NCBI GenBank assembly: GCA_963831385.1
Contig: CAWHPW010000012.1
Coordinates: forward strand, 245,280 to 309,279
Length of the DNA stretch: 64,000 nucleotides
Direction: 5' to 3'
Source: JACVRX01 sp963831385
Lineage (GTDB): Bacteria > Actinomycetota > Actinomycetes > Jiangellales > Jiangellaceae
Shown here: positions 1 to 8,615 of the stretch, in pieces
How positions within the stretch are numbered: the stretch's first letter is position 1
Layout: each line of letters begins with the position of its first letter
Position numbers and translations under genes: made by a program
The notes under the pieces: generated by a model
The model's database searches: none
What the model was told of the DNA's origin: nothing
The model's input: the letters and a program-made list of their open reading frames with translations, nothing else

Positions 1-1
1 C

Positions 2-178
2 ACCGTCAGTGCCTGCGTCCCGTGCAATCAGGCCAAGGCGAATCGCACCCCTGACGAAGCCGGGATGCACTTGCTCCTGGCGCCGCACGAACCGAAGGCA
101 CACGCTGCCCTCGTGCTGGCAATCGGCGTCACGACGGCGCAGAGGTTGCCGGAGTGGCTGGCCACTGCCACCGCGTGA
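2..178 (+). CDS. HNH endonuclease, C-terminal end only (cut by window edge)
   Basis: The frame is open from the first bases and stops with TGA at 176-178, giving about 58 residues. The peptide contains SACVPCNQAKANRTPDEAG, the second half of a classic HNH nuclease domain: a CxxC zinc half-knuckle followed by the N-x-x-K-x-N-R-T helix. The first half of the domain and the start codon lie outside the window. Such small HNH proteins cleave DNA or act as nicking nucleases, but the substrate cannot be told here. It is unrelated in sequence to the DUF222-type HNH pseudogene at 6.6-8.5 kb. Confidence 0.7.
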   Translation, partial: TVSACVPCNQAKANRTPDEAGMHLLLAPHEPKAHAALVLAIGVTTAQRLPEWLATATA

Positions 179-246
179 TGCGCTGTTGGCCTCCGGGCAC
201 CAGACCGAGCAGACTGCCTCTGTACTGATCACCAAGGAGGATGGCA

Positions 247-717
247 ATGGCCAGCCCAGTACCAGGACTCCCGACCGGCCTGAGCGTGGGGACGTATGAC
301 TCCTATGCCGATGCGCAGAAGGCCGTCGACCATCTTGCCGACGAGAAGTTCCCGGTCGAGAACCTCGCCATCGTGGGCACGGACCTGCGCCAGGTCGAAC
401 GCGTCACCGGCCGGCTGAGCTGGGGCAAGGTCGCCCTCGGTGGGCTGGCAAGCGGCGCCTGGATCGGCCTGTTCGTGGGTCTGCTCCTCGGCCTGTTCAC
501 CGACGAAGGCTGGGGCCAGATCATCTTGCTCAGCCTGCTCTGGGGTGCGGTGTTCATGCTGATCCTGGCTCTCGTCGGCTACGCCGCCACCGGTGGCCGG
601 CGCGACTTCACCAGTCAGAGCGTCACTATCGCCAGCCATTACGAGATCTTCTGCCAGCATCAGCACGCCGATCAGGCGAGGGAGTTGCTGGCCAAGCTCT
701 CGCTGAAGGCCTCGTAA
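247..717 (+). CDS. general stress protein 17M-like membrane protein
   Basis: A protein of 156 residues. The N-terminal 55 residues (GTYDSYADAQKAVDHL, then NLAIVGTDLRQVERV) match the YflT/general-stress-protein-17M type small domain seen in many actinobacteria. Two hydrophobic segments follow at about 62-84 and 92-114, the first glycine-rich, then a short cytoplasmic tail. The start at 247 is preferred over the in-frame ATG at 241 because a perfect AAGGAGG (234-240) abuts 241 but lies six bases before 247. The function of the family is not established; a membrane stress role is inferred from the name-giving members. The gene stands alone, followed by a large inverted repeat. Confidence 0.8.
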   Translation: MASPVPGLPTGLSVGTYDSYADAQKAVDHLADEKFPVENLAIVGTDLRQVERVTGRLSWGKVALGGLASGAWIGLFVGLLLGLFTDEGWGQIILLSLLWGAVFMLILALVGYAATGGRRDFTSQSVTIASHYEIFCQHQHADQARELLAKLSLKAS

Positions 718-750
718 GTTTCCGCGCCGGCGGGACTCGCTCGGTGCCAA

Positions 751-828
751 GCCGGCACTTCAATGATCCAAAACGCGTGAAACCGGACGGGAGTGGGTTT
801 TCGCGGGTATTTGATCATTGAAGTCGGC
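751..828. repeat. intergenic inverted repeat, CATGATC-like family, copy A
   Basis: The left arm at 751-772 pairs with the right arm at 810-828 through the shared core ACTTCAATGATC, with a small bulge in the left arm. The loop is about 37 nt and contains a second weaker pairing (AAACC with GGGTTT). It starts 33 nt after the stop codon of the stress protein and precedes the oxidase gene. It could terminate the upstream transcript, although no U-tract follows. Related palindromes lie at 23204-23272 and 50108-50163. Confidence 0.6.
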
Positions 829-910
829 GTGAGGATTCCAGTCTCCGATGAGTTCTGTCCGTGGCTTGAGTCATAGTGGGCGACCAACCGCCGACGAACA
901 AGGACTCGAC

Positions 911-2227
911 ATGAGCGCAGACCTGATGTCCGCCATCACCCTCCGCCCCGGCGATGCCGGGTACGACGACGCCGCGACCACGTACATGCGGACCGGCCGG
1001 CCTGCCCTCGTGGTCCGGCCGCGGGACGCCGCGGATGTGGCCGCCGGTATCGAGCATGCGATCGACCACGGCCTGGTGCTGTCGGTGAAGAGCGGTGGCC
1101 ACAGTGTGCTGGGTTTTGGCACCAACGACGGCGGTGTCGTCATCGATCTGTCTGGACTCGATTCCGTCGACGTGCTCGACGACGTGACGGGTAACGTCCG
1201 GATCGGCGCGGGCGCCGTGTGGGGCGACGTTGCCACCAGGCTGGCAGCGGACGGGTTGTCGCTTACCTCCGGCGACACGAAATCCGTCGGTGTCGGAGGT
1301 CTCACCCTCGGCGGCGGCGTCGGGTGGATGGTACGTAACCACGGGCTGACGATCGACAGTCTCGTCGCGGCCGACATCGTCACTGCCGCCGGTGAGCGAT
1401 TGCGGCTCAGCGACGACGAGAACTCTGACCTGTTCTGGGCGATCCGCGGCGGCGGCGGCAACTTCGGTGTCGTCACGCACTTCGAGTTCATGGCGCAACG
1501 GGACACAATGGTGCATGCGGGCACCGTCACCTACTCCGTCGATGACGTGTCCGCCCTGGTCCGTGGCTGGCAGGACGTACATCGGGCCGCTCCCGAGGAG
1601 CTCAACTCGACGCTGGTGCTGATGCCAGAGTTCGGTGCCGAGATGCCGGCCATGGCGATGGGCATGGTGTGTTTCGCCGGGCCTGACCAGAACGCAGCTG
1701 ACGCCGCATTCGCGCCACTGCTCGCATTGGACGGCCTGACCAGCACCGAGATCATGAAGAAGCCGTACGTCGATGTCCTGGAAGAAGCGCACCCGCCGCC
1801 GGGCGTCACCGCCATGGCCACCAACACCCTGGTGGAGTCGGTGACCGACGACGTGGTCGCCGCCGTCGCCGACTGGTACGCCGCTGGAACGGCCGGTCGT
1901 CTTGCCTTCCTGCGCGCTCTAGGCGGTGCCGTGTCCCGGGTGCCGTCCGACGCAACGGCATTCGCATACCGCACGGCTGAGGCAATGCTGGTCGGCGCTG
2001 CATTTCTCCCGGAGGACTCGGCCGCGGAGCAGTTGACTCAAGCAATCCGGCCATTCGACGCGGTCAAGCAGTTCGGCATGGGTGCCTATGCCGGCTTCCT
2101 CGGCACCGCCACCGACGACGACGTCGCCGCGATCTATCCGGCGCAGACACTGAACCGGCTGCAAGCAGTGAAGCGGAAATATGACCCGGCCAACGTCCTC
2201 CGCCAGAATTTCAACATCCGGCCGTGA
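911..2227 (+). CDS. FAD-linked oxidase (berberine-bridge-enzyme type)
   Basis: A protein of 438 residues. The N-terminal PCMH-type FAD domain shows RPRDAADV, then LSVKSGGHS with His64, the usual 8-alpha histidyl-FAD attachment site, and GVGGLTLGGGVGWM. The second covalent Cys of bicovalent members is not seen (GDTKSVGVGGL), so single attachment is likely. The C-terminal BBE motif YDPANVLRQNFNIRP is complete. The family oxidises sugars, alkaloids or other alcohols and amines with oxygen; the substrate cannot be read from sequence. An in-frame ATG at 848 would add 21 residues unlike the family, so 911 is chosen. There is no evident operon partner. Confidence 0.85.
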   Translation: MSADLMSAITLRPGDAGYDDAATTYMRTGRPALVVRPRDAADVAAGIEHAIDHGLVLSVKSGGHSVLGFGTNDGGVVIDLSGLDSVDVLDDVTGNVRIGAGAVWGDVATRLAADGLSLTSGDTKSVGVGGLTLGGGVGWMVRNHGLTIDSLVAADIVTAAGERLRLSDDENSDLFWAIRGGGGNFGVVTHFEFMAQRDTMVHAGTVTYSVDDVSALVRGWQDVHRAAPEELNSTLVLMPEFGAEMPAMAMGMVCFAGPDQNAADAAFAPLLALDGLTSTEIMKKPYVDVLEEAHPPPGVTAMATNTLVESVTDDVVAAVADWYAAGTAGRLAFLRALGGAVSRVPSDATAFAYRTAEAMLVGAAFLPEDSAAEQLTQAIRPFDAVKQFGMGAYAGFLGTATDDDVAAIYPAQTLNRLQAVKRKYDPANVLRQNFNIRP

Positions 2228-2242
2228 CGACGAGGCGTGGCC

Positions 2243-3232
2243 CTATAGCCAGCCGTTGCGTCTGAAGCCCCGGTACAGCAAGACGCAGACCAGCGCGATC
2301 ACCAGCAGCACCGCCGGATAGCCGAATCGCGAGCCCAGTTCGGGCATGTAGTCGAAGTTCATCCCGTAGATGCCGGCGATCGCCGTCGGCACCGCGATGA
2401 TCGCCGCCCAGGCCGTGATCTTCCGCATGTCCTCGTTCTGCGCGATCGATAGTTGCGCCAAGTTGGCCTGCAGCAGCGAGGCGAGCAGGTCGTCGAAGCC
2501 GGCGATCGTTTCGTGGACTCGGGTGAGGTGGTCTTCGACATCGCGGAAGTACGCCTGCACCTTGGGGTCGACGACGCCGAGCTCCGTACCGGTGAGGACT
2601 CGTAACGGCTGGGCGAGGGGATAGACAGCGCGGCGGAGTTCCATCAGCTCTCGCTTCACCTGGTATACCCGACCGGCGTTCCGGCCGCGCTGGTCGGCGA
2701 AGGCGAGCTCCTCGATCTCCTCGATGTCCTTCTCGATGGAGTCGGCGACCTGGACGTAGGTGTCGACGACATTGTCGGCGATGGCGTACAGGACGGCCGA
2801 CGGCCCACGCGAGAGCATGTCCGGGTCGGCTTGTAGCCGCTCACGGACCGGCTTGAGCGCACCGTGCTCACCGTGCCGGACCGTGACGACGAAGCAGTCG
2901 CCGAGGAACACCATCACCTCACCGGTCTCGACGATTTCGTTGGTCTCCGTCACCGCCTCGTGTGGGATATAGCTAACGGTCTTGAACACGGCGAACAGGC
3001 TGTCGCCGTAGATGTCCAGCTTGGGCCGCTGATGAGCATGGACCGCATCCTCGACGGCGAGCGGGTGCAGAGCGAACTCTGCTGCGATACCGGCCAACTC
3101 GCCTTCATTTGGCTCGTACAGCCCGATCCACACAAAGCCGCCGTCCGCGCGGGCACGTTGGATCGCCTCATCGTGGCTGCTGACGCTGTCCCGGAACCCG
3201 TCTCGGTACAGCGCCCAGTCGACGACGGCCAT
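2243..3232 (-). CDS. corA: CorA family magnesium/cobalt transporter
   Basis: A protein of 329 residues, a normal length for the family. It has a long acidic cytoplasmic N-terminal domain and two C-terminal membrane helices. The signature GMN follows the first helix (AIAGIYGMNFDYMPE, about residues 284-298), and a short basic tail (RGFRRNGWL) ends the protein. CorA forms a pentameric inner-membrane channel for Mg2+ and related divalent cations. The ATG at 3232 is preceded by a G-rich stretch. It reads convergently with the FAD oxidase, leaving only 15 bases between stop codons. Confidence 0.93.
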   Translation of the reverse strand: MAVVDWALYRDGFRDSVSSHDEAIQRARADGGFVWIGLYEPNEGELAGIAAEFALHPLAVEDAVHAHQRPKLDIYGDSLFAVFKTVSYIPHEAVTETNEIVETGEVMVFLGDCFVVTVRHGEHGALKPVRERLQADPDMLSRGPSAVLYAIADNVVDTYVQVADSIEKDIEEIEELAFADQRGRNAGRVYQVKRELMELRRAVYPLAQPLRVLTGTELGVVDPKVQAYFRDVEDHLTRVHETIAGFDDLLASLLQANLAQLSIAQNEDMRKITAWAAIIAVPTAIAGIYGMNFDYMPELGSRFGYPAVLLVIALVCVLLYRGFRRNGWL

Positions 3233-3335
3233 GGTGACACCCCCTGCGCTGTCACGGAGTCGGCGCTGTGCCGCTTGATGCTATCTCCGGCTCGATGCGC
3301 AGTCCTCGCATCAGCGTCGCTGGGAATACCGATGT

Positions 3336-4769
3336 TCAGGTGCCGATGTAACTCATGACGTGCTTGACCCGGGTGTAGTCCTCGAGCCCATACATGGACA
3401 AATCTTTGCCATACCCCGAATGCTTGAAGCCGCCGTGCGGCATCTCGGCGACCAACGGAATGTGGCAGTTGATCCATACACAGCCGAAGTCCAGCCGGCG
3501 GGCCATCCGAAGCGCGCGTCCATGGTCCGTCGTCCACACCGATGACGCGAGGCCGTACTCGACTCCGTTCGCCCAGCGCAGCGCCTCCTCCTCGTCGCTG
3601 AACTGCTGGACGGTGATGACTGGTCCGAAGATTTCCGACTGGATCAACTCATCGTCTTGTTGCAGTCCAGAGATGACAGTTGGTTGGTAGAAATAGCCCC
3701 GATCGCCGACCTGCTTACCGCCTGTCGCGACGTCCGCATGTTCGGGTGCACGTTCGACCATGCCGGTGACCCGGTCGAGTTGGCTGACGTTGTTCAGCGG
3801 GCCATACGCGGCGTCGGTGTTGTCCGGCGGGCCGACCACCGTGTTGCGAGCCTCCTCGGTGATCGCATCGACGAAGTCGGCGTGTACTCGCGGTCCGGCC
3901 AGGACCCGAGTCGCGGAAGTGCAGTCCTGGCCGGCGTTGAAGTACCCCGCCGATGCGATGCCTTCGGCCGCCTTGGCGACGTCGGCGTCGTCGAAAACGA
4001 TCACTGGCGCCTTGCCACCGAGCTCCAAGTGGACTCGCTTGACGTCATCGGCGGCCGTGCGCGCGACCTCGATGCCCGCCCGGGTCGAGCCGGTGATCGA
4101 CACCATCTGCGGGACGGGATGCCTGATCAGCGCACGGCCAGTGTCGCGATCTCCACAGACGACGTTGAGGACGCCCGGGGGCAGGAATTCCGCGGCGATC
4201 TCGGCGAGCAGCACGGTACTGACGGGAGTCGTGTCCGACGGCTTGAGCACGACGCTGTTCCCGGCGGCGATGGCCGGCGCGAACTTCCACACCGCCATCA
4301 TCATGGGGTAGTTCCACGGCGTGACCTGAGCGACGACCCCGATCGGCTCACGACGAACCATCGAGGTGTAGTCCGTCATGTACTCACCCGCTGCTCGTCC
4401 CTCGAGCACTCGGGCCGCCCCGGCGAAGAACCTGATCTGGTCGACCATGGGCACGATCTCCTCGGATCGCGTGAGCCCCAAGGGCTTCCCGGTGTTCTGA
4501 CTCTCCGCCTCTATCAGGTCGTCGGCCTTCGCCTCGACAGCATCGGCGAACTTCAGCAGCGCGCGGCCGCGATCGCTTGGAGTGGCATCTCGCCAACCGT
4601 CGAAGGCACGTTCGGCGGCCTGCATGGCGGCATCGACGTCGGCCTCGCTGGAGACGGGTGCCTCAGCAAACACCTCGCCGGTGCTGGGGTCGATCAACGC
4701 AGCCGTCTGGCCGCTGCGCGTCTCCGCATACTCACCGTTGATGAAGTTGCGAACTACCCGATCTGCCAT
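3336..4769 (-). CDS. aldehyde dehydrogenase, probable gamma-aminobutyraldehyde dehydrogenase
   Basis: A protein of 477 residues. The superfamily motifs are intact: TPWNYP (150-155) in the oxyanion region, SITGSTRAG for NAD binding, the catalytic general base Glu249 in LELGGK, and the nucleophile Cys283 in NAGQDCTSA. The NTGKPL and NAGQDC variants resemble the PatD/PuuC-like aminobutyraldehyde group, which oxidises 4-aminobutanal to GABA with NAD+. A perfect AAGGAGG precedes the ATG. The aminotransferase gene lies just upstream on the same strand with a 34-bp gap, so the two are probably co-transcribed in polyamine or GABA breakdown. Succinate-semialdehyde dehydrogenase is the main alternative. 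Confidence 0.85.
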   Translation of the reverse strand: MADRVVRNFINGEYAETRSGQTAALIDPSTGEVFAEAPVSSEADVDAAMQAAERAFDGWRDATPSDRGRALLKFADAVEAKADDLIEAESQNTGKPLGLTRSEEIVPMVDQIRFFAGAARVLEGRAAGEYMTDYTSMVRREPIGVVAQVTPWNYPMMMAVWKFAPAIAAGNSVVLKPSDTTPVSTVLLAEIAAEFLPPGVLNVVCGDRDTGRALIRHPVPQMVSITGSTRAGIEVARTAADDVKRVHLELGGKAPVIVFDDADVAKAAEGIASAGYFNAGQDCTSATRVLAGPRVHADFVDAITEEARNTVVGPPDNTDAAYGPLNNVSQLDRVTGMVERAPEHADVATGGKQVGDRGYFYQPTVISGLQQDDELIQSEIFGPVITVQQFSDEEEALRWANGVEYGLASSVWTTDHGRALRMARRLDFGCVWINCHIPLVAEMPHGGFKHSGYGKDLSMYGLEDYTRVKHVMSYIGT

Positions 4770-4803
4770 CGGGAACCTCCTTGTCGATCCGGCTTGCTTG
4801 GTT

Positions 4804-6216
4804 TCAGGACACGGCGTTGGGGCGCGAGCCCGCGGCAGCGACGCGGTCGGCCGCGTGGCGGCCGACGACGTGGTCGAACGCGTCGTCGATCACGTCGAGC
4901 CCTTCAGCGAGCAGCGGCTCAGGAATGACCAGCGGCGGTAGGAAACGCAGCACGTTGCCGAATGTGCCGCACGTCAATACAACCAACCCGGCTTGGTGGC
5001 AGGCTCGCGCCACCGCCTGTGTCATCGCCGGGTCGGGAGTTTTCGTGCCCGGCTCGACCAGCTCGACGGCGATCATCGCACCGCGGCCTCGGACGTCTCC
5101 GACGGCGGGGTGACGCAGCTGGAGTGCGTGCAGTCGAGGCAGCATGATCGCCTCGATCCGACGTGCAGCGGCAACCAGATCCTGATCTTCGATCGTTCGG
5201 ATCGCACCGAGGGCGGCCGCGCACGACACCGGATTGCCGCCGTACGTGCCGCCTAGCCCGCCGACGTGAACGCTGTCCATAATCTCGGCCCGGCCGGTGA
5301 CGGCGGCGAGTGGGAGCCCGCCCGCGATTCCCTTCGCCATCGCCATCACGTCCGGCACGACGTTTTCGTGTTCGCAGGCGAACCAGTCGCCGGTCCGGGC
5401 GAACCCGGTCTGGACCTCGTCGGCAGCAAAGACGATCCCGTTGGCCCGGCAGTAGTCCGCAAGCATGGGCAGAAACCCGGCTCCTGGTACCACGAAACCG
5501 CCCTCGCCCTGGATCGGCTCGATCAGCAGGCAGGCAACGTTCTGCGCGCCGACCTGCTTGTCGATCGCGGTGATCACTTCTACAGCCGCTTCAGGCCCGC
5601 AGTTCTCCGGCCCGGTAGGCCATCGGAACGGGTAGGCCATCGGCAGTCGATAGATCTCTGGCGCAAATGGTCCGAAGCTCTGCTTGTACGGCATGTTCTT
5701 CGCGGTCAGTGCCAATGTCAGGTTCGTGCGGCCATGGTAGGCGTGGTCGAAGGCCACAACGGCCTGCCGACCTGTGTACGCCCGGGCGACCTTCACTACG
5801 TTCTCGACTGCTTCTGCGCCGGAGTTGAACAGCGCTGAGCGCTTGTCGTGATCGCCCGGAGTGATGCGGGTAAGTTCTTCACAGACTGCGACGTAGCCCT
5901 CGTACGGCGTGATCATGAAGCAGGTGTGGGTGAACCGGCCAACCTGTTCCCGGACATCCGCGACCACCCCATCGGCCGCATTGCCGACGCTGACGACAGC
6001 GATGCCTGAGCCGAAGTCGATCAACGAGTTGCCGTCTACGTCGACGAGGACGCCACCGCCTGCCCGCTCGACGAAGACCGGCAGCATGGTGGACACGCCG
6101 CCCGCGACCACGGCGGTGCGGCGCGCCATCAGCGCGGTCGACCGGGGCCCTGGGATCTCGGTGACGAGTCGGCGTTCCTGCGCAATTGCCGGCCCGCCTG
6201 TCGGCTCGGAGCCCAC
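4804..6216 (-). CDS. gabT: class III aminotransferase, 4-aminobutyrate transaminase-like
   Basis: About 470 residues in a PLP fold type I aminotransferase. Visible landmarks are LVTEIPGPRS at the N-terminus, FNSGAEAVENVVKVAR (phosphate-binding loop), FDHAYHGRTNLT, EPIQGEGGF, the DEVQTG aspartate that binds the pyridine nitrogen, and the Schiff-base lysine in MAMAKGIAGGLPLA. These fit actinobacterial GabT enzymes, which move the amino group of GABA to 2-oxoglutarate. The open frame extends to 6273, but GTG at 6216 has GGAGG six bases upstream and matches the family N-terminus. An array of GCATGC-containing repeats lies 150-230 bp upstream and may be its operator. Confidence 0.85.
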   Translation of the reverse strand: MGSEPTGGPAIAQERRLVTEIPGPRSTALMARRTAVVAGGVSTMLPVFVERAGGGVLVDVDGNSLIDFGSGIAVVSVGNAADGVVADVREQVGRFTHTCFMITPYEGYVAVCEELTRITPGDHDKRSALFNSGAEAVENVVKVARAYTGRQAVVAFDHAYHGRTNLTLALTAKNMPYKQSFGPFAPEIYRLPMAYPFRWPTGPENCGPEAAVEVITAIDKQVGAQNVACLLIEPIQGEGGFVVPGAGFLPMLADYCRANGIVFAADEVQTGFARTGDWFACEHENVVPDVMAMAKGIAGGLPLAAVTGRAEIMDSVHVGGLGGTYGGNPVSCAAALGAIRTIEDQDLVAAARRIEAIMLPRLHALQLRHPAVGDVRGRGAMIAVELVEPGTKTPDPAMTQAVARACHQAGLVVLTCGTFGNVLRFLPPLVIPEPLLAEGLDVIDDAFDHVVGRHAADRVAAAGSRPNAVS

Positions 6217-6570
6217 GGTCGACCTCCACGCTCGGTTCTGGCCCCGGATCGAGTCGTTGAGCACATGAACCATTCCGGCGGCCGTTTCAGGCCTTCTGCT
6301 ACCTGGACTCTAGGTGCGCTGGCGCATGTCGGGTCATGCGCCGACAGACAATTCGGTAAGCGGAAGCTCGAAGGCCGGCATGCCGTGGCGCGAAGTCCAG
6401 CATGCGGTCGAAGGTCGGCATGCGGTAGCTCGAATGCCGGCATGCGCATGAGCCAGCCCATCCGCGATTTCGAACGCGATGTCGATGTCACGCAATGATC
6501 GACGTCCGAAGCCGATCCACCCAGACCTCGAGAGTGGAGAGCCCTGGCTTCTCCCAGTAACCCGTTTCGT
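6217..6570. other. intergenic region upstream of the aminotransferase
   Basis: No convincing gene is seen in this 354-bp stretch. It is the upstream region of the minus-strand aminotransferase. It holds a short hairpin at 6321-6342 (GGCGCATG, six bases, CATGCGCC) and a four-unit degenerate tandem array at 6369-6450, annotated separately. The far end abuts the tail of the DUF222/HNH pseudogene. Confidence 0.5.
6369..6450. repeat. four-unit degenerate tandem repeat with GCATGC cores
   Basis: Four units begin with CGAA at 6369, 6391, 6409 and 6431 and are 22, 18, 22 and 20 bp long. The shared form is CGAAGnCCGGCATGCGGT, each with a GCATG core; three carry the palindrome GGCATGC. A related hairpin with GCATG arms lies at 6321-6342. 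The regular spacing near two helical turns and the position upstream of the aminotransferase suggest a multi-site operator. A non-coding relic is the alternative. Confidence 0.5.
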
Positions 6571-8501
6571 CTAGGGCGGTTGGGGCGCTTGTTCTGCTGG
6601 TGGTTCTGGCAGGCTCATCTGTGCGGCGGCGGCCTGTCTTGCGGTTCGGGGTGGGCTGGCTTTGCCCGGTGGGGCGGCCGGTCCGGGCACGGTGGGTGGT
6701 CTGGCATCCTCTGCCGTCGCTGTCGGCCGTGTACTGCGCGCCGAAGCAGTGGGCGGCCTTGTGTCCGCGGCGGCTGGACCTGCTCGGGCTGGTTGCTGAC
6801 TGGGGTGTCGGGGGTCGTCGGGTGCGACGAAGGCTCGTTTGCCTTTGCCGGGTACGAGGGCCCAGTGGAGTCGGGTTTTGAGGTCGTGGTGGAATCCGCA
6901 CAGCGGGTCGAGTTCGTCCAGGCGGGTGTGTCGGGTCTGCGCCCAGGGTTTCTGGTGGTCGTATTCGATCCGCCGCCGGTCACAGCCGTGGACCGAGCAG
7001 GTCGGGTTGGTCCACAGCAGGGCGATCTTCTGCGCGGTGGTCGGCCCGCGACCCAGATGGGTCACGTTCAGCCACGTCGACCCCGTTGGTGATGACCAGT
7101 TTGAGGATGGCCTCGCCGAGCAGGTCCCGGGCCACCGAGACCGGGACCGGGCCGACCCCGGCGATTTCGCACAGTTCCTCACCCTGCACGTGGCCGCGGC
7201 GCAGCGCCTGCGCGTCGACCCGCAGCAGGGCCAGGTAGCGCGGATTGGTCGATTGCCGCGCCGCGCACCCCGACCCCGACCCGGACTGGCTACGGCCAAC
7301 GCTGCCGGTGGCGCCGGCGTTGGCGGCGAAGATCCCCGGATCACCCGCAGCCGGGCTCGGCCGGCGTCACATCGGCCCGGACGCCGACGGCCCCGGCCGG
7401 TGCAACACCACCGAGGCGCTCCAGCTGGGTCGGTCGACCGGTTGGTACGCGATGCCCGATCGGTCCGGCCACCGGATCGGCCGCCTGCTGCTCGCGGCCG
7501 CGTCGCCGCTCCGCACGCCGGCTGGCCGTGCCATTCAGCCCGGCATCGGCGTCAACCCCGGCGGCGCCAGCCCCGGCGGCGCCAGCTCCGGCGGCGTCGG
7601 CCTGAGCGGCGTCGGCCTCAGCGGCGTCGCCCCGTCGGCGCCGGCTCCATCGGAGTCAGCCCAGTCGCGGCGTCGCCAGCGCCCGGCCGCGCTTCGGCCC
7701 CAGCGGCTGCGGCCCAGCGGCTTCGGCGTGGCCGCCGTGCCTGGCGTCGGCTTGTCGGCTGGCTGGCTGGCTGGTGGCAGGTGCAGTGGCCGGCGGCGTG
7801 TTCGGCCAGGTGGATCAGGGCGTCGAAGGCGTAGGCGTCGGGGTGTTCCCGCCGGCCTTGGGCTCGGGCGGTTTTGAAGATGCGGTCGATGATCGGATCC
7901 AGCACGGTGTTGAACAGCCGCCCCGGCCTGTGGGGTGCCCTTGGCGTGCAGGTTCCAGAACCCCTCGGAGTCGGTCCAGCGGCGCAACCGGCGGCCGGCG
8001 TGTAGCCGCCGGTTGGTCGCCTCCGGATCCGGATCGGCCGCGGCCCGGACCCGGGCGCATTCCTCCCGCAACTCGCCCAGCGACACCCGCGCCGGCCAGT
8101 TCGGTCAACCGGCGCTCTTCGGCCGGGTTCGCCGCCGGCCGCGGCTGCTGATCAGCCCGGCCTGCGCCGCCGACAGCTCACCGCGGCGCAGGGCCTTGTC
8201 CAGCTCCGGCTGTTCCGGCAACCGTTCCGAGGTGTCCATCGCGTCTTTGGCCGCCCCGGCCGAGGTGCCGGCCTTGCGGGCCAACTCCTCGCTGGCCGAA
8301 CGGGTACCCGGACCGGTCCGGCCGGTGCGTCTCGGCCACCCGGCGGGCCAGCAGAGTCTTCCCGGCCGCGGACAACCGCTCGGCCCGGTCGAAGGCCGAC
8401 CACAGTTCGCGGGCACCGGACCCGGACACCGCATCCGGGTCGAGCGTGTCGAGCACACCGGCGATCAGATCACCGGCCCGCACCACCATGTCTTGGAACA
8501 T
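6571..8501 (-). pseudogene. DUF222/HNH endonuclease, multiply frameshifted
   Basis: Pieces of one DUF222 (13E12-repeat-like) HNH protein are spread over all three minus-strand frames in the correct order. It begins at ATG 8501 (MFQDMVVRAGDLIAGV), moves to LARKAGTSAGAAKDAMDT, then LGELREECARVRAAADPDP and WTDSEGFWNLHAKG, then DPIIDRIFKTARAQGRR, then GEELCEIAGVGPVPVSVARD, and finally LNVTHLGRGPTTAQK with the HNH core CSVHGCDRRRIEYDH and LCGFHHDLKTRLHW, before a Pro/Ala-rich tail. At least five shifts are needed, near 8300, 8090, 7925, 7200 and 7075. The HNH residues themselves are intact, so decay looks recent. Such genes are common multicopy families in actinobacteria. Confidence 0.85.
7551..7640. 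repeat. six 15-bp tandem repeats within the DUF222/HNH pseudogene
   Basis: Six consecutive 15-mers run from 7551, typified by GCCAGCCCCGGCGGC and GTCGGCCTCAGCGGC. On the minus strand they encode an alanine-rich or proline-rich pentapeptide repeat depending on frame, in the variable linker between the DUF222 part and the HNH part. The GC-rich slippage-prone array lies between several of the frameshifts. Confidence 0.8.
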
Positions 8502-8615
8502 GTGTTCGACCCTAGCCGTCGCCGGAGACAGCCCACCCAGCGTCGACCGACCAATCTGTGCACAACCAGCAACACGCACGACCCGCTGTGGACAACTGCC
8601 CGAAGCGGAGCGTCA

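Noticed and set aside
6369..6450. CRISPR array
   Set aside because: Units are degenerate and contiguous, with no unique spacers and no cas genes.
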